This document shows, piece after piece, positions 38,456 through 48,297 of a stretch of 64,000 nucleotides of DNA. Each line of letters opens with the position of its first letter. Position 1 is the first letter of the stretch. This DNA comes from Microvirga flocculans ATCC BAA-817 (GTDB lineage: Bacteria; Pseudomonadota; Alphaproteobacteria; Rhizobiales; Beijerinckiaceae). The translations under genes and the position numbers were made by a program. The stretch is from contig NZ_JAEA01000003.1 in NCBI RefSeq assembly GCF_000518665.1, positions 62,001-126,000 on the forward strand, written 5' to 3'. Under the pieces are notes generated by a model. The model worked only from the letters and a program-made list of their open reading frames with translations. It was not told the DNA's origin and did not search any database.

Positions 38456-38499
38456 TCTAGCCCACCAAACTTCTCGATGGATCGCAGAGGGTGTCAAAA

Positions 38500-39876
38500 A
38501 TGACGCACGATGTCTTGTCTGCTCGCAGCAGCATGGCGCGAGCAGACGGTGAATCGGTGTCACTCGCACGAGACGTGTTAGCGACAGTCGTAACGCAGAA
38601 GGCTGACGAACTCGTTCGCCTCTTCTACGATACGTTTCTTCAAGACAAAGAAGCATCGTCCTTCCTGAGCCACTCGGTCGTCCATAGCCGTCTCAGCCAC
38701 TCCCTCCGCGACTGGCTGCTGAATCTCCTGCGCGCCGACACATCCGAGGAGAAATCCAGGTTTGAGGACAGGCAACGCGCCATCGGTGAGGTTCACGCCC
38801 GCATCAAGATACCGATCCATCTGGTCCTGGAAGGCGCGGCCCTGGTCAAGGGCGCTGTCGCCAGGCATCTCATGCAGCTCGACCTCAGCCGGGAGGTGCT
38901 GGGGGAAGCGCTCATGCAGCTCGGTCGGCGGATCGACTACAGCATGCAGCTGATGAGCCAAGCCTATGTTTCCGGATCCATGCGCCGCGCCCAGCTCGAC
39001 GAGTCCTTTCGGCTTTTCGCTCTCGGTCAGGACATCACCCTCGAGCGCGAGAGCCAACGCGCTGCTCTGATGGAGTGGAGCCAGGCCGTTCTCTTCGCCC
39101 TGTTCGGCAGCGGGTCCGCGACAGGGCTGAAGCCTATTTCCAGCTCCCCCTTCGGCCTGTGGCTCTACCATCGGGCCGGCGTGATGTTCCAGGATGCTCC
39201 CGCTCTCGAAAGCATCGAGGGTGCGATGGAACAGATCGACAGGGTGCTGCTGCCGAAGATCGATGAGGCCAGGGCGACCCAGGACCCATCCCTGACAGGG
39301 CTCGTCGAGGATCTGCAGGGTCTGGTCGAGCAAATCAAGTTTCTGCTGGCGGATCTGTTTCAGAGCGCCGCTGGATTTGAGAATGGACGCGATCCCCTCA
39401 CCAGAACGCTCAATCGCCGCTTCCTGCCGTCGATCCTCAGTCGCGAAATCTCCATTGCGTCCAAAAACCGTACGCCGTTTACGGTGCTGATGATCGACGT
39501 GGATCACTTCAAGCAGATCAACGACCGCTGGGGACATTCCGCGGGCGATGCCATCCTGCGCCAGATCGCGGAGATCGTTCTCGACACGGTGCGGCTGAGC
39601 GATTTCGTGTTTCGCTATGGCGGCGAGGAATTTCTGATCGCGCTTATCGAAACCGATGCGGAACAGGGCTTCCAGATCGCCGAGCGCATGCGGCAAGCGC
39701 TCCTGGGACGGGAACTTCGCCTTTCCGACGACACGAAAATCTCTGTGACCATCTCGATCGGATTGGCGACCTACGAGGGACATCCGGACTACGCCTACCT
39801 CGTCGACGCCGCCGACAGGGCGCTCTACAGATCGAAGGAGGCCGGACGTAACCGGACGACGGTGGCGTCGGGCTGA
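38500..39876 (+). CDS. Globin-coupled diguanylate cyclase
   Basis: A 458-residue cytoplasmic signalling enzyme that makes cyclic di-GMP from two GTP. Residues ~20-160 are a globin-coupled sensor domain: FYDTFLQDKEASSFL and AIGEVHARIKIPIHLV, with H99 the likely proximal haem ligand, as in DosC/YddV-type oxygen sensors. A middle helical linker (~165-290) leads to the GGDEF domain: DVDHFKQIND at 333-342 and active site GGEEF at 374-378, with the inhibitory RxxD (RLSD, 365-368) five residues before it, so product inhibition is expected. ATG 38500 is preferred to GTG 38491 because AGAGG lies at the right distance. The next gene starts 18 nt downstream and is probably co-transcribed. Confidence 0.92.
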   Translation: MTHDVLSARSSMARADGESVSLARDVLATVVTQKADELVRLFYDTFLQDKEASSFLSHSVVHSRLSHSLRDWLLNLLRADTSEEKSRFEDRQRAIGEVHARIKIPIHLVLEGAALVKGAVARHLMQLDLSREVLGEALMQLGRRIDYSMQLMSQAYVSGSMRRAQLDESFRLFALGQDITLERESQRAALMEWSQAVLFALFGSGSATGLKPISSSPFGLWLYHRAGVMFQDAPALESIEGAMEQIDRVLLPKIDEARATQDPSLTGLVEDLQGLVEQIKFLLADLFQSAAGFENGRDPLTRTLNRRFLPSILSREISIASKNRTPFTVLMIDVDHFKQINDRWGHSAGDAILRQIAEIVLDTVRLSDFVFRYGGEEFLIALIETDAEQGFQIAERMRQALLGRELRLSDDTKISVTISIGLATYEGHPDYAYLVDAADRALYRSKEAGRNRTTVASG

Positions 39877-39894
39877 ACCACAGATCCGAATGAG

Positions 39895-40419
39895 ATGCCG
39901 ATGACGACTGACGGACCCGATGTCCGTGAGCGGGTAAAGGAGCTGAGCGCGCGCCTCATCGAGGGCTCGACGGCGACCGGAACCCTTCATGCGTGGTGCG
40001 AGGAGCATCGCCTCTCCCAGGGGCCGATTTCAGTTGTCCGCCTTCACCATGCCCACGCCCCTGAGCCCCCTGAGGACGTCCTCGTCAAGCTGGAAACCCG
40101 TCCAGGGGAAACCATCTGGTATCGGCGGGTTCAGCTGGTCCGGGGCAGCCTCGTCCTGAGCGATGCGGAGAACTGGTTCATCCCGCAACGCCTGTCGCCT
40201 GAGGCTGCGGATACTCTTGCAGCGACGGATATTCCCTTTGCCGTGGCGATCGCCCCGCTCAAACCGTTCCGGCGCACGTTGTCGGTTTCTTTTCCAGTTC
40301 CGACGCAGGCAGATTTCTCGAAATCCGTCCTCGAACATGAAGCCGTCGTCCTCGGTGAAGACGGAGCGCCCCTGGCGGCGGTTCGCGAAAAGTATCGCGC
40401 CGAGCTCGTGTCGTTTTGA
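39895..40419 (+). CDS. Uncharacterised 174-residue protein, possibly chorismate-lyase-like
   Basis: A cytoplasmic protein without a signal or membrane helix. The central block, VLVKLETRPGETIWYRRVQLVRGSLVLSDAENWFIPQRLSPEAADTL (in sense), with DIPFAVAIAPLKPFRRTLS following, recalls proteins annotated as distant chorismate-lyase-like (UbiC fold), but the match is from memory and weak. It starts 18 nt after the globin-coupled cyclase and is likely in its operon. The start may be either of two ATGs (39895 or 39901). No function is claimed. Confidence 0.7.
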   Translation: MPMTTDGPDVRERVKELSARLIEGSTATGTLHAWCEEHRLSQGPISVVRLHHAHAPEPPEDVLVKLETRPGETIWYRRVQLVRGSLVLSDAENWFIPQRLSPEAADTLAATDIPFAVAIAPLKPFRRTLSVSFPVPTQADFSKSVLEHEAVVLGEDGAPLAAVREKYRAELVSF

Positions 40420-40661
40420 TCCTCCCCTTTTCGTGATCCGGCAACAGCGGGGCCGGACGGAACGGCGCCCACAGGCCTTCACCCCGATCTGACCAGGGTT
40501 TCATCCAGGAGGCTCCCCTGCGTCGGACTTGGCAAGACCTGCGGCTCGGCCCAGGACGCAAGCCCTATCAGAAGCATGTTGCCCCAACATCCGCTCTCCT
40601 CAGGAATGGCGCGTATGGCCGAACGGACGGCATTGCGATAGATATTCATGCATCACGCGAG

Positions 40662-41225
40662 ATGTCTCTCATGCCGGGTATCGACGAAACGCTCACCTTC
40701 GTTCCCCTTTCCATCGCGGTGCTCACCGTGTCGGATACGCGCTCGCTCGACGAGGACAAATCGGGCGCGACCCTCGCCGAGCGCATCGCGAAGGCGGGCC
40801 ACAGGCTCGCCGACCGGGCCATCGTTCAGGACGACGTGGAGGCGATCCGCGCGAAGGTGAAAGGCTGGATCGACGATCCCGCCATCGACGTGGTCATCAC
40901 CACGGGCGGCACGGGCTTTACCGGCCGCGACGTAACGCCCGAAGCCGTCGAGCCCCTGTTCGAAAAACGCATGGAGGGCTTCTCCGCCGTCTTTCACCGC
41001 ATCTCCTACGACAAGATCGGCACGTCCACGATCCAGTCGCGCGCGACGGCGGGCGTGGCGAATGCGACCTTCGTCTTCGTGCTGCCGGGCTCGCCGGGCG
41101 CGTGCAAGGATGCGTGGGACGGCATCCTCTCCACGCAGCTCGACTACCGTTACCGCCCCTGCAATTTCGTCGAGATCATGCCGCGCCTCGACGAGCACCT
41201 GAAGCGCGGAAAGCTGCAGGGCTGA
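40662..41225 (+). CDS. moaB: Molybdenum cofactor biosynthesis protein B
   Basis: A 187-residue MoaB/MogA-type protein that binds molybdopterin and adenylylates it before molybdenum insertion. The signature is DVVITTGGTGFTGRDVTPEAVEPLFEKRMEGF at about 85-116 (GGTG and the DVTPEA stretch), preceded by LTVSDTRSLDEDKSG and followed by RATAGVANATFVFVLPGSPGACKDAW. The length is that of MoaB. Start ATG 40662; a second ATG at 40671 is equally likely. It converges on the next gene with only one base between stops. Confidence 0.93.
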   Translation: MSLMPGIDETLTFVPLSIAVLTVSDTRSLDEDKSGATLAERIAKAGHRLADRAIVQDDVEAIRAKVKGWIDDPAIDVVITTGGTGFTGRDVTPEAVEPLFEKRMEGFSAVFHRISYDKIGTSTIQSRATAGVANATFVFVLPGSPGACKDAWDGILSTQLDYRYRPCNFVEIMPRLDEHLKRGKLQG

Positions 41226-41226
41226 A

Positions 41227-41718
41227 TCAGCCGAACAGCGGATCGCGCTCGATGCTGGCAGGCAGGCGCACCGGCGGCCGGGCCTTCGCCCCGTCGAGCA
41301 GGACGCGGCGGTGGACGAGATCTCCCGCGCGTACCGACGAACGCGCGAAGGCGCGGCGCAGGAGGTTGGACAGGCCAACTCCGTGACGCCGCATCCGCGC
41401 CCGGCCCTGCTCGGGCCTGGAGAGGGCCACGAACCGGTCGAGGACCCGGATCCAGCCCTCCTGCGGGATGTCGCCGTCGTCGAGGCACAGGAGCCAGTCG
41501 CGCCGTGCCGCCTTCGCGCCCTCCGCCCAGGAGCCACGCTCCGCCACGACCAGGGTCGCCCCGGCGGCATCGGCCACCTTGTCCAGAGTCTCATCCGGTC
41601 CCTCCGTGAGGATGACGGCATCGCCGACGAGACCGGCGGCCACGGCGGGAACGAGCGCACTGAGGGTTGCGGCCAGGGCCTCCGGCCCACAGGTCACGCG
41701 CACGAGAACGGTAATCAT
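41227..41718 (-). CDS. Small glycosyltransferase-like (GT2-type) protein
   Basis: A 163-residue protein with a GT-A nucleotide-sugar-like start: ITVLVRVTCGPEALAATLSALVPAVAAGLVGDAVILTEGPDETLDKVADAAGATLVV, then ARRDWLLCLDDGDIPQEGWIRVLDRFVA in sense, where LDDGD may be the metal-binding DxD. The C-terminal half is short and basic, so this is a truncated or minimal member; the acceptor and sugar are unknown. ATG 41718 is chosen since the longer frame runs through a repeat. It converges on moaB. Confidence 0.6.
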   Translation of the reverse strand: MITVLVRVTCGPEALAATLSALVPAVAAGLVGDAVILTEGPDETLDKVADAAGATLVVAERGSWAEGAKAARRDWLLCLDDGDIPQEGWIRVLDRFVALSRPEQGRARMRRHGVGLSNLLRRAFARSSVRAGDLVHRRVLLDGAKARPPVRLPASIERDPLFG

Positions 41719-42067
41719 GAGAACCCTATAGAGCATCGTGCGGAAAAGTGGACCCGGTTTTCGCTGACGCGGCCCTTCGGGTCCGCTCTCAACGATGCTC
41801 TCACTCAAGAAGAAAGCATCGGATGGATCCCAAAAGTGCAAGTCCACTTTTGGGTCCGATGCTTTAGCCCTTCTTTGCCGGCTCGTCGCCAGGGCTTTTT
41901 CAAGAAGCGACCCGGGTTCGCGGAAAGAACGACAGACCGAGAAGACATGAGCCGCTTGCACGTCAGCGGCGCGGTCCCGGATCGATACCACCAATGGCCG
42001 CTTGATTTTGTTCCTGTTTTGTTCTTAAACTCGCAGCTTCCGATGACAGAGTCGTTCGAGGCCGCCA
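41719..42067. other. Intergenic repeat-bearing region
   Basis: 349 bp without a gene. Most of the left half is the composite repeat at 41731-41865. The right half (41870-42067) must carry the promoter of the radical SAM gene; nothing else stands out. Confidence 0.6.
41731..41865. repeat. Composite palindromic element with AAGTGGACCCGGTTTTC core
   Basis: Two nested inverted repeats. The left part has GAGCATCGT (41731-41739) pairing with ACGATGCTC (41792-41800). The right part is a long hairpin from AAAGCATC (41813-41820) to GATGCTTT (41858-41865), with inner CCCAAAAGTG and CACTTTTGGG arms. The left core is AAAAGTGGACCCGGTTTTCGC. It is related to the element at 38413-38455. Confidence 0.75.
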
Positions 42068-43249
42068 ATGACCGTTCGCGCCAACAGTTCCGCCCGCGAT
42101 CCCGTCGGTTCGAGACCCGTGAAGCGCTCCCCCCTGGAGGCCGCCGAGGCCGCGCGGCGGCGCATGGACGATCCGGCCTACCGGGTCGAGATGGAGCGCC
42201 GCCGGGGCCGGGGCGCCTCGGCGAACCCGTCCGGGCGCTACGAGCCCGCGCAGCGGGAGGCGTTCGACGACGGCTGGAGCATCGAGGAGGAGCTTCCTCC
42301 CCTGCCGACCGAGGTGATCGTCGAGAAGCCGCGCACGATCATCACCCGGAACGACTCGCCCGACATTCTCTTCGAGAAGTCGATCAACCCCTATCGCGGC
42401 TGCGAGCACGGCTGCTCCTATTGCTTCGCGCGGCCCACCCACGCCTATCAGGGCCTGTCCTCGGGCCTCGACTTCGAGACCAAGATCTTCGCCAAGCCCA
42501 ACGCCGCCGAATTGCTGGAGAAGGAACTCCGGGCCCCGAAATACCAGCCGAGCACCATCGCGCTGGGCTCCAACACCGATCCCTACCAGCCCGTGGAGCG
42601 GCGGTTCCGCATCACGCGCTCGATCCTGGAGGTGCTCGACCGGATGAACCATCCCGTCGGCATCGTGACGAAATCGGCCCTCGTGACGCGCGACCTCGAC
42701 ATCCTGAGCCGGATGGCCGGCCGCCAGCTCGTCAAGGTGGCGATCTCGGTCACGACACTCGACCCGAGGCTCGCGCGCAGGATGGAGCCCCGCGCCGCCA
42801 CGCCCGCCAGGCGTCTCGACACGATCCGCAAGCTCTCGGAGGCCGGGATTCCCGTGACCGTGCTGGTCGCCCCCATCATCCCGGCCATCAACGATCATGA
42901 GATCGAGGCGATCCTCAAGGCTTGCGCCGAGGCCGGCGCTCAGGAGGCGGGCTACGTGCTCCTGCGCCTGCCGCACGACCTGAAGGACCTGATGCGCGAC
43001 TGGCTCGTCGAGAACTATCCCGACAAGCTCAAGCACGTGTTCACGCTCCTGCAGGAGGCGCGCGGCGGCAAGGATTACGATGCCGAATGGAGCACCCGCC
43101 AATCGGGCGTCGGCCCCTATGCCTGGATGATCGGCCGGAGATTCGAGACCGCCGCCGAGCGTCTGGGGCTCAACCAGCGGTCCTTGAGGCTGAGGACGGA
43201 CCTGTTCCAGGTGCCCCCGAAGGAGACGGGGCAGCTGTCGCTGTTCTGA
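42068..43249 (+). CDS. PA0069-family radical SAM protein
   Basis: A 393-residue radical-SAM enzyme of the PA0069/Rv2578c (spore-photoproduct-lyase-like) group. The 4Fe-4S cluster motif CEHGCSYC lies in KSINPYRGCEHGCSYCFARPTH near residues 112-126. A partial TIM barrel follows (IALGSNTDPYQPVERRF, ILEVLDRMNHPVGIVTKSALVTRDLDIL, VKVAISVTTLDPRLARRMEPRAATPARRLDTI). The reaction is not known. No close neighbour explains the role; rnhB follows 87 nt later on the same strand. Confidence 0.9.
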   Translation: MTVRANSSARDPVGSRPVKRSPLEAAEAARRRMDDPAYRVEMERRRGRGASANPSGRYEPAQREAFDDGWSIEEELPPLPTEVIVEKPRTIITRNDSPDILFEKSINPYRGCEHGCSYCFARPTHAYQGLSSGLDFETKIFAKPNAAELLEKELRAPKYQPSTIALGSNTDPYQPVERRFRITRSILEVLDRMNHPVGIVTKSALVTRDLDILSRMAGRQLVKVAISVTTLDPRLARRMEPRAATPARRLDTIRKLSEAGIPVTVLVAPIIPAINDHEIEAILKACAEAGAQEAGYVLLRLPHDLKDLMRDWLVENYPDKLKHVFTLLQEARGGKDYDAEWSTRQSGVGPYAWMIGRRFETAAERLGLNQRSLRLRTDLFQVPPKETGQLSLF

Positions 43250-43336
43250 TCCCGGCTCGGCCCCGCGAAAGGGCCGCACATGCTTCCGAAGCGGGAGGGA
43301 TGACAAGGCCGTCCCGGGGCGCTTTGATCCCCGCCC

Positions 43337-43978
43337 ATGACCGCACCGATTCGCACCCCGAAGACAGCCGGCCTCGGCCTCCAGCGCGAGCTTGCCGCCC
43401 GCGCCCAGGGCTATGCCTGCATCGCGGGCCTCGACGAGGTGGGGCGCGGGCCGCTGGCGGGGCCGGTCGTTTCGGCTGCGGTCGTGCTCGATCTCGACAA
43501 CGTGCCGCAGGGGCTCGCCGATTCGAAGGCGCTCACCGCCGCCAGGCGCGAGGCGCTCTTCGGCGAGATCCTGGCGACGTCGCATGTGGGCATCGCCTCC
43601 GTGTCCCATGCGGAGATCGATGCGATCAACATCCGTCAGGCCTCGCTGCTCGCCATGTGCCGTGCGCTCGCGGCGCTGCCCTGCACGCCGGACATGGCCT
43701 TCGTGGACGGCAACGACCCGCCGCGCCTGCCCTGCGCGACGGAAGCGGTCGTCAAGGGCGATTCGAGCATCGCCTCGATCGCGGCGGCCTCCATCGTCGC
43801 GAAAGTAGTCCGCGACCGCATGATGGCGCGGCTTGGAAACGCTTATCCGGCTTACGGGTTTGCCAGCAATGCGGGCTACAGCACGAAGGCGCATCTCTCG
43901 GCGGTCGCGAGCGAGGGCCCCTGCCCGTTTCATCGCCTGAGTTTCGCGCCGCTGCGCCAAGGGTTACTGGATCTGTAA
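43337..43978 (+). CDS. rnhB: Ribonuclease HII
   Basis: A 213-residue endonuclease that cleaves the RNA strand of RNA-DNA hybrids and removes misincorporated ribonucleotides. The catalytic DE pair sits in IAGLDEVGRGPLAGPVV, with further acidic ligands in FVDGND and in GDSSIASIAAASIVAKVVRDRMM. The C-terminal end HRLSFAPLR is typical. The rnhB-ccrM order is common in Rhizobiales. The start is the first ATG. Confidence 0.95.
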   Translation: MTAPIRTPKTAGLGLQRELAARAQGYACIAGLDEVGRGPLAGPVVSAAVVLDLDNVPQGLADSKALTAARREALFGEILATSHVGIASVSHAEIDAINIRQASLLAMCRALAALPCTPDMAFVDGNDPPRLPCATEAVVKGDSSIASIAAASIVAKVVRDRMMARLGNAYPAYGFASNAGYSTKAHLSAVASEGPCPFHRLSFAPLRQGLLDL

Positions 43979-43984
43979 CCTCCC

Positions 43985-43998
43985 TTAACGCTGATTAA
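43985..43998 (+). promoter_or_regulatory. CtrA-like site upstream of ccrM
   Basis: TTAA-N6-TTAAC, 138 bp ahead of the ccrM start. In alphaproteobacteria the master regulator CtrA binds TTAA-N7-TTAA(C) or close variants and drives ccrM late in the cell cycle. Here the spacing is one base short. The 157-bp gap also has a CCAAA-ATA-TTTGG dyad at 44043-44055. Confidence 0.45.
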
Positions 43999-44129
43999 CG
44001 AAAAACCTCAATCTTTCCAATATCTAGGCAAGTTTTGCCGATCCAAAATATTTGGAAATTTCCGCATTTGGAAACCTCCTCTTTACCCTAACCGATCATG
44101 ATCCGGAGTGTCAGTTGCGTAACCGGTGA

Positions 44130-45332
<1,203 letters not shown>

Positions 45333-45481
45333 AGACTTCCGGTCGCAATCCCAATCATGTAAAGGGTCGGCGGATCGCTGGCCCTTTTCGCTTTTCGCAC
45401 TACTCTTCTCGTCACAGAGGCGTCATCCAATCCGGCTAGCGCGGGGACAGCCTTACCGAAACGAGGAACCGCCCCGTGTCC

Positions 45482-46459
45482 ATGAAGCGTCTTCTTCTCC
45501 CCCTTCTCGCCGCAATCGTGCCTGCCATTGCGCAGGCCCAGGACCTGTCCGGCAATCTCGTGCTCTACACGAGCCAGCCGAACACCGACGCCCAGCAGAC
45601 CATCGACGCCTTCAAGGCGAAGCATCCGGGCGTCACGGTCACCTTCGTGCGCGACGGCACGCCGAAGATCCTCGCGAAGCTGAGCGCCGAGTTCGAGGCC
45701 GGGCAGCCCCAGGCCGACGTGCTGCTGATTGCCGACAGCGTCACCATGGAGGGCCTGAAGAAGGAAGGACGCCTGCTCGCCCACGAGAAGGCGGATGTTT
45801 CGGCCTATCCGGCGGGAACGCACGATGCCCAGAAGTTCTGGTTCGCCACCAAGCTCATCACCACAGGCATCGCCTACAACACGAAGGCGTCGTTCAAGCC
45901 GACCTCCTGGCTCGATCTCACGAAACCCGAGGTGAAGGGCCAGCTCGTCATGCCGAGCCCGCTCACCTCGGGCGCGGCGCTGATCCATGCGGCGACGCTC
46001 ACGGGCCATCTCGAAGGCGGCTGGAAATATTACGAGGCGCTCAAGGACAACGATGCGGTGGCCGGCGGCGGCAACGGCGACGTGCTCAAGCAGGTGGCCG
46101 GCGGCCAGAAGCTCTACGGCGTCATCGTCGATTACATGCCGATCCGCGAGAAGGCCAAGGGCGCGCCGGTCGAATTCGTGTTCCCGAAGGAAGGGGTCTC
46201 GGCGGTGTCCGAACCCGTCGCCATTCTCAAGAGCACGAAGAACCCGGACGCCGCCCGCGCCTTCGTCGACTTCCTGCTCTCGAAGGAGGGCCAGGAACTG
46301 GCGCTCAAGCAGGGCTACATCGCCGCTCACCCTGCGGTCGCGCTGCCGCCCGGCTATCCGGCGCGCGAGCAGATCAAGGTCATGAGCTTCGACGCGGCCA
46401 GGGCGCTCGCCGACGAGACCAAGAACAAGGCGGCCTTCGCCGATATCTTCGGGCAGTGA
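45482..46459 (+). CDS. ABC substrate-binding protein, iron/phosphonate (FbpA-like) class
   Basis: A 325-residue periplasmic binding protein (PBP type 2). The signal peptide is MKRLLLPLLAAIVPAIAQAQ, cleavage near 20. The mature part has NLVLYTSQPNTDAQQTIDAFKAKHPGVTVTFVRDGTPKILAKLSAEFEAGQPQADVLLIAD, the usual form of FbpA/AfuA/PhnS binding proteins for ferric ions or 2-aminoethylphosphonate. A GAGGAA site lies upstream. It overlaps the permease start by 4 nt (GTGA). The ligand is not decided by sequence. Confidence 0.9.
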   Translation: MKRLLLPLLAAIVPAIAQAQDLSGNLVLYTSQPNTDAQQTIDAFKAKHPGVTVTFVRDGTPKILAKLSAEFEAGQPQADVLLIADSVTMEGLKKEGRLLAHEKADVSAYPAGTHDAQKFWFATKLITTGIAYNTKASFKPTSWLDLTKPEVKGQLVMPSPLTSGAALIHAATLTGHLEGGWKYYEALKDNDAVAGGGNGDVLKQVAGGQKLYGVIVDYMPIREKAKGAPVEFVFPKEGVSAVSEPVAILKSTKNPDAARAFVDFLLSKEGQELALKQGYIAAHPAVALPPGYPAREQIKVMSFDAARALADETKNKAAFADIFGQ

Positions 46460-48264
46460 AGCGTTCCGCGCACGCAAGGTCTTTCCTGGAGCGAGGAGGT
46501 TTCGGCCTCCTCGCTCTCGTCGCTTTGGCGATAGCCGTCTTCGACGTTCTGCCTGCCGCGCGCCTGCTCGCGTCGGCCCTCGCGCCCGGCGGCGTCTTCG
46601 ACGCGGCCAAGGCGCTCACGGTCCTCTCCGGCCGCTCGGCCCTGCGCGCCGCGCAGGCGACGCTGGAGACCGCTTTCCTCTCCAGCCTTCTGGCGGTGCC
46701 GCTCGGCACCCTCATGGCGCTGGTGCTCGGCGTCACCGACATGCGCGGACGCCGCATCGCCTCGTTTCTCTTCGTCCTGTCGGTGATGATCTCGCCGCAG
46801 GTGATCGCCCTGGCCTTTCTCCACCTCGCAGGTCCCGCCTCGCCGATTCTCCACACCCTGGGCCTCGCGCCGGAGGCGGGCAGCACGAACCCGATGCTCG
46901 GGCGCGGCGGCATCGTCCTTGTGATGGGGCTGCACCATGCGCCTCTCGTCTATGTGGTCATGAGCGCAGGCCTCAAGCGCATTCCGCTTGCCATCGTGGA
47001 AGCAGCGCGGATCGACGGCGCGCCGTCGCTGCGGATCGTGACCGACCATGTGCTGCCGCTGCTGCGTCCGCATCTCATGGGCGCGGCCCTGCTCGCCTTC
47101 GTCGCGGGCATCGGCAATTTCGGCATCCCCGCCCTCCTCGGCGCACCGGTGAACTACCTCACCCTGCCCGTGCTCATCTATCGGCGCCTGTCGAGTTTCG
47201 GCACGGGCGCCCTCGGCGATGTCGCAACGCTCGGCCTCCTCGTCGCGGCCATCGCCATCGCCTGCGTCGTGGCGAGCCAGATGCTCATGCGCCGGGGCGA
47301 CGTCCTGCTGGAGGAGGACGCGCCTCTCATGCCTTTCTGGGCTCTTCGCCGCGCCCGCTTGGGTGCCGAGGGCTTCGTCGTGCTCGTCATCGCAGCGACG
47401 CTCGTGCTGCCCATGCTGTCGCTGCTGGCATCGGCGCTCGTGCCATCCTACGGCATGCCCCTGACCTTCGCCACGATCACCCTCGACAACTTCGTCGAGG
47501 TTCTGGCCCGGCAGGACGTGACAATGCGCGCGTTTGTGAATTCGTTGCTCTATGCCGGCGGCGCAGCCTGCCTGCTCGCCGGCCTTTCGATCCCGTTGGC
47601 CTACGGTTTGGTGCGCCTGATGGGACCGGCCCGGATTCCGGCGGCCGCCCTTCTCGAAATCGCCTATGTGCTGCCCGGCATCGTACTGGCCATCGCCTGC
47701 ATCCTGCTGTTCCTGAAGCCGCTGCCGCTCGTCGGAATCGCGCTCTACGCCACGCCGTGGATCATCGTCTTCGCCTATCTCGCACGCTTCCTGTCCGTGG
47801 CCCTCAAACCCGTTCTCGCAGGCATGGCGCAGGTCGACATCGCGCAGGAAGAGGCCGCCGCCCTCGACGGCGCGCAGATGATGAGACGCATCGTCGACAT
47901 CATCCTTCCCTCGCTTCTGCCCGCGGCGGTGGCGGGCGGATTGATGGCCTTCCTGCTCGCCTTCGGCGAGCTCACCGTCTCCGCCCTGCTCTGGTCGGCG
48001 GGGACGGAAACCATCGGCGTTGTGCTCTACAATCTCGAAGAGGCGGGCCTCGCCAGCCAGGCCTCGGCGGTCGCCATCGCGATCGTCGCCGTGGTGACCC
48101 TCGCCATGCTGGCGCTCGATGCCCTGGGCCGGTATCTGCCATCGGCCACCCTGCCCTGGCATTGCGTGGCCGATGGCATGCCCTTGGGCGCGGAACCCGG
48201 TCGCACGCGGTCTCGTGCCCACAATCCCGGACAGCTCGATCCGAAACCTGCTCTGGGGATTTGA
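46456..48264 (+). CDS. Fused ABC permease (iron/phosphonate type) with odd C-terminal tail
   Basis: A 602-residue inner-membrane protein with about 12 helices in two repeated permease halves (residues ~15-270 and ~295-565), as in SfuB/FbpB. Each half has an EAA-like loop (PLAIVEAARIDGAPSLRIVTDHVLPLLRP; QVDIAQEEAAALDGAQMMRRIVDIILPSLLP). Family proteins normally end soon after the last helix (ALDALGRYLPSATLPW). Here 34 further residues of non-membrane, Arg/Pro-rich sequence follow before the stop, which looks like run-through of a lost stop or deletion junction. No ATPase gene follows, so the importer needs an unlinked one or is decaying. Confidence 0.88.
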   Translation: MKRSAHARSFLERGGFGLLALVALAIAVFDVLPAARLLASALAPGGVFDAAKALTVLSGRSALRAAQATLETAFLSSLLAVPLGTLMALVLGVTDMRGRRIASFLFVLSVMISPQVIALAFLHLAGPASPILHTLGLAPEAGSTNPMLGRGGIVLVMGLHHAPLVYVVMSAGLKRIPLAIVEAARIDGAPSLRIVTDHVLPLLRPHLMGAALLAFVAGIGNFGIPALLGAPVNYLTLPVLIYRRLSSFGTGALGDVATLGLLVAAIAIACVVASQMLMRRGDVLLEEDAPLMPFWALRRARLGAEGFVVLVIAATLVLPMLSLLASALVPSYGMPLTFATITLDNFVEVLARQDVTMRAFVNSLLYAGGAACLLAGLSIPLAYGLVRLMGPARIPAAALLEIAYVLPGIVLAIACILLFLKPLPLVGIALYATPWIIVFAYLARFLSVALKPVLAGMAQVDIAQEEAAALDGAQMMRRIVDIILPSLLPAAVAGGLMAFLLAFGELTVSALLWSAGTETIGVVLYNLEEAGLASQASAVAIAIVAVVTLAMLALDALGRYLPSATLPWHCVADGMPLGAEPGRTRSRAHNPGQLDPKPALGI

Positions 48265-48271
48265 GAAGCAC

Positions 48272-48290
48272 GCGATGCCCCAGGCATCGC
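48272..48290. terminator. Small hairpin between convergent permease and LysR ends
   Basis: GCGATGCC-CCA-GGCATCGC, perfect 8-bp stem, 7 nt after the permease stop and just before the LysR stop. It lacks a T-run and is only a candidate. Confidence 0.45.
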
Positions 48291-48297
48291 AGGGCGA

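Larger units (their letters stand above)
38133..38499. other. Intergenic region with several hairpins ahead of the diguanylate cyclase
   Basis: 367 bp with no supportable gene. It holds, in order, a dyad GTATGC-7 nt-GCATAC (38279-38297), an inverted repeat AGAGCCGA/TCGGCTCT (38367-38398) and an element with GCATTTTT/AAAAATGC ends (38413-38455). The promoter of the cyclase gene must lie here. Confidence 0.6.

Noticed and set aside
46354-48222. 622-codon open frame on the minus strand opposite the fused permease
   Set aside because: It is antisense to a clear membrane permease. It is full of His, Gln and Gly/Glu-Arg strings typical of GC-rich shadow frames, and matches nothing recognised.
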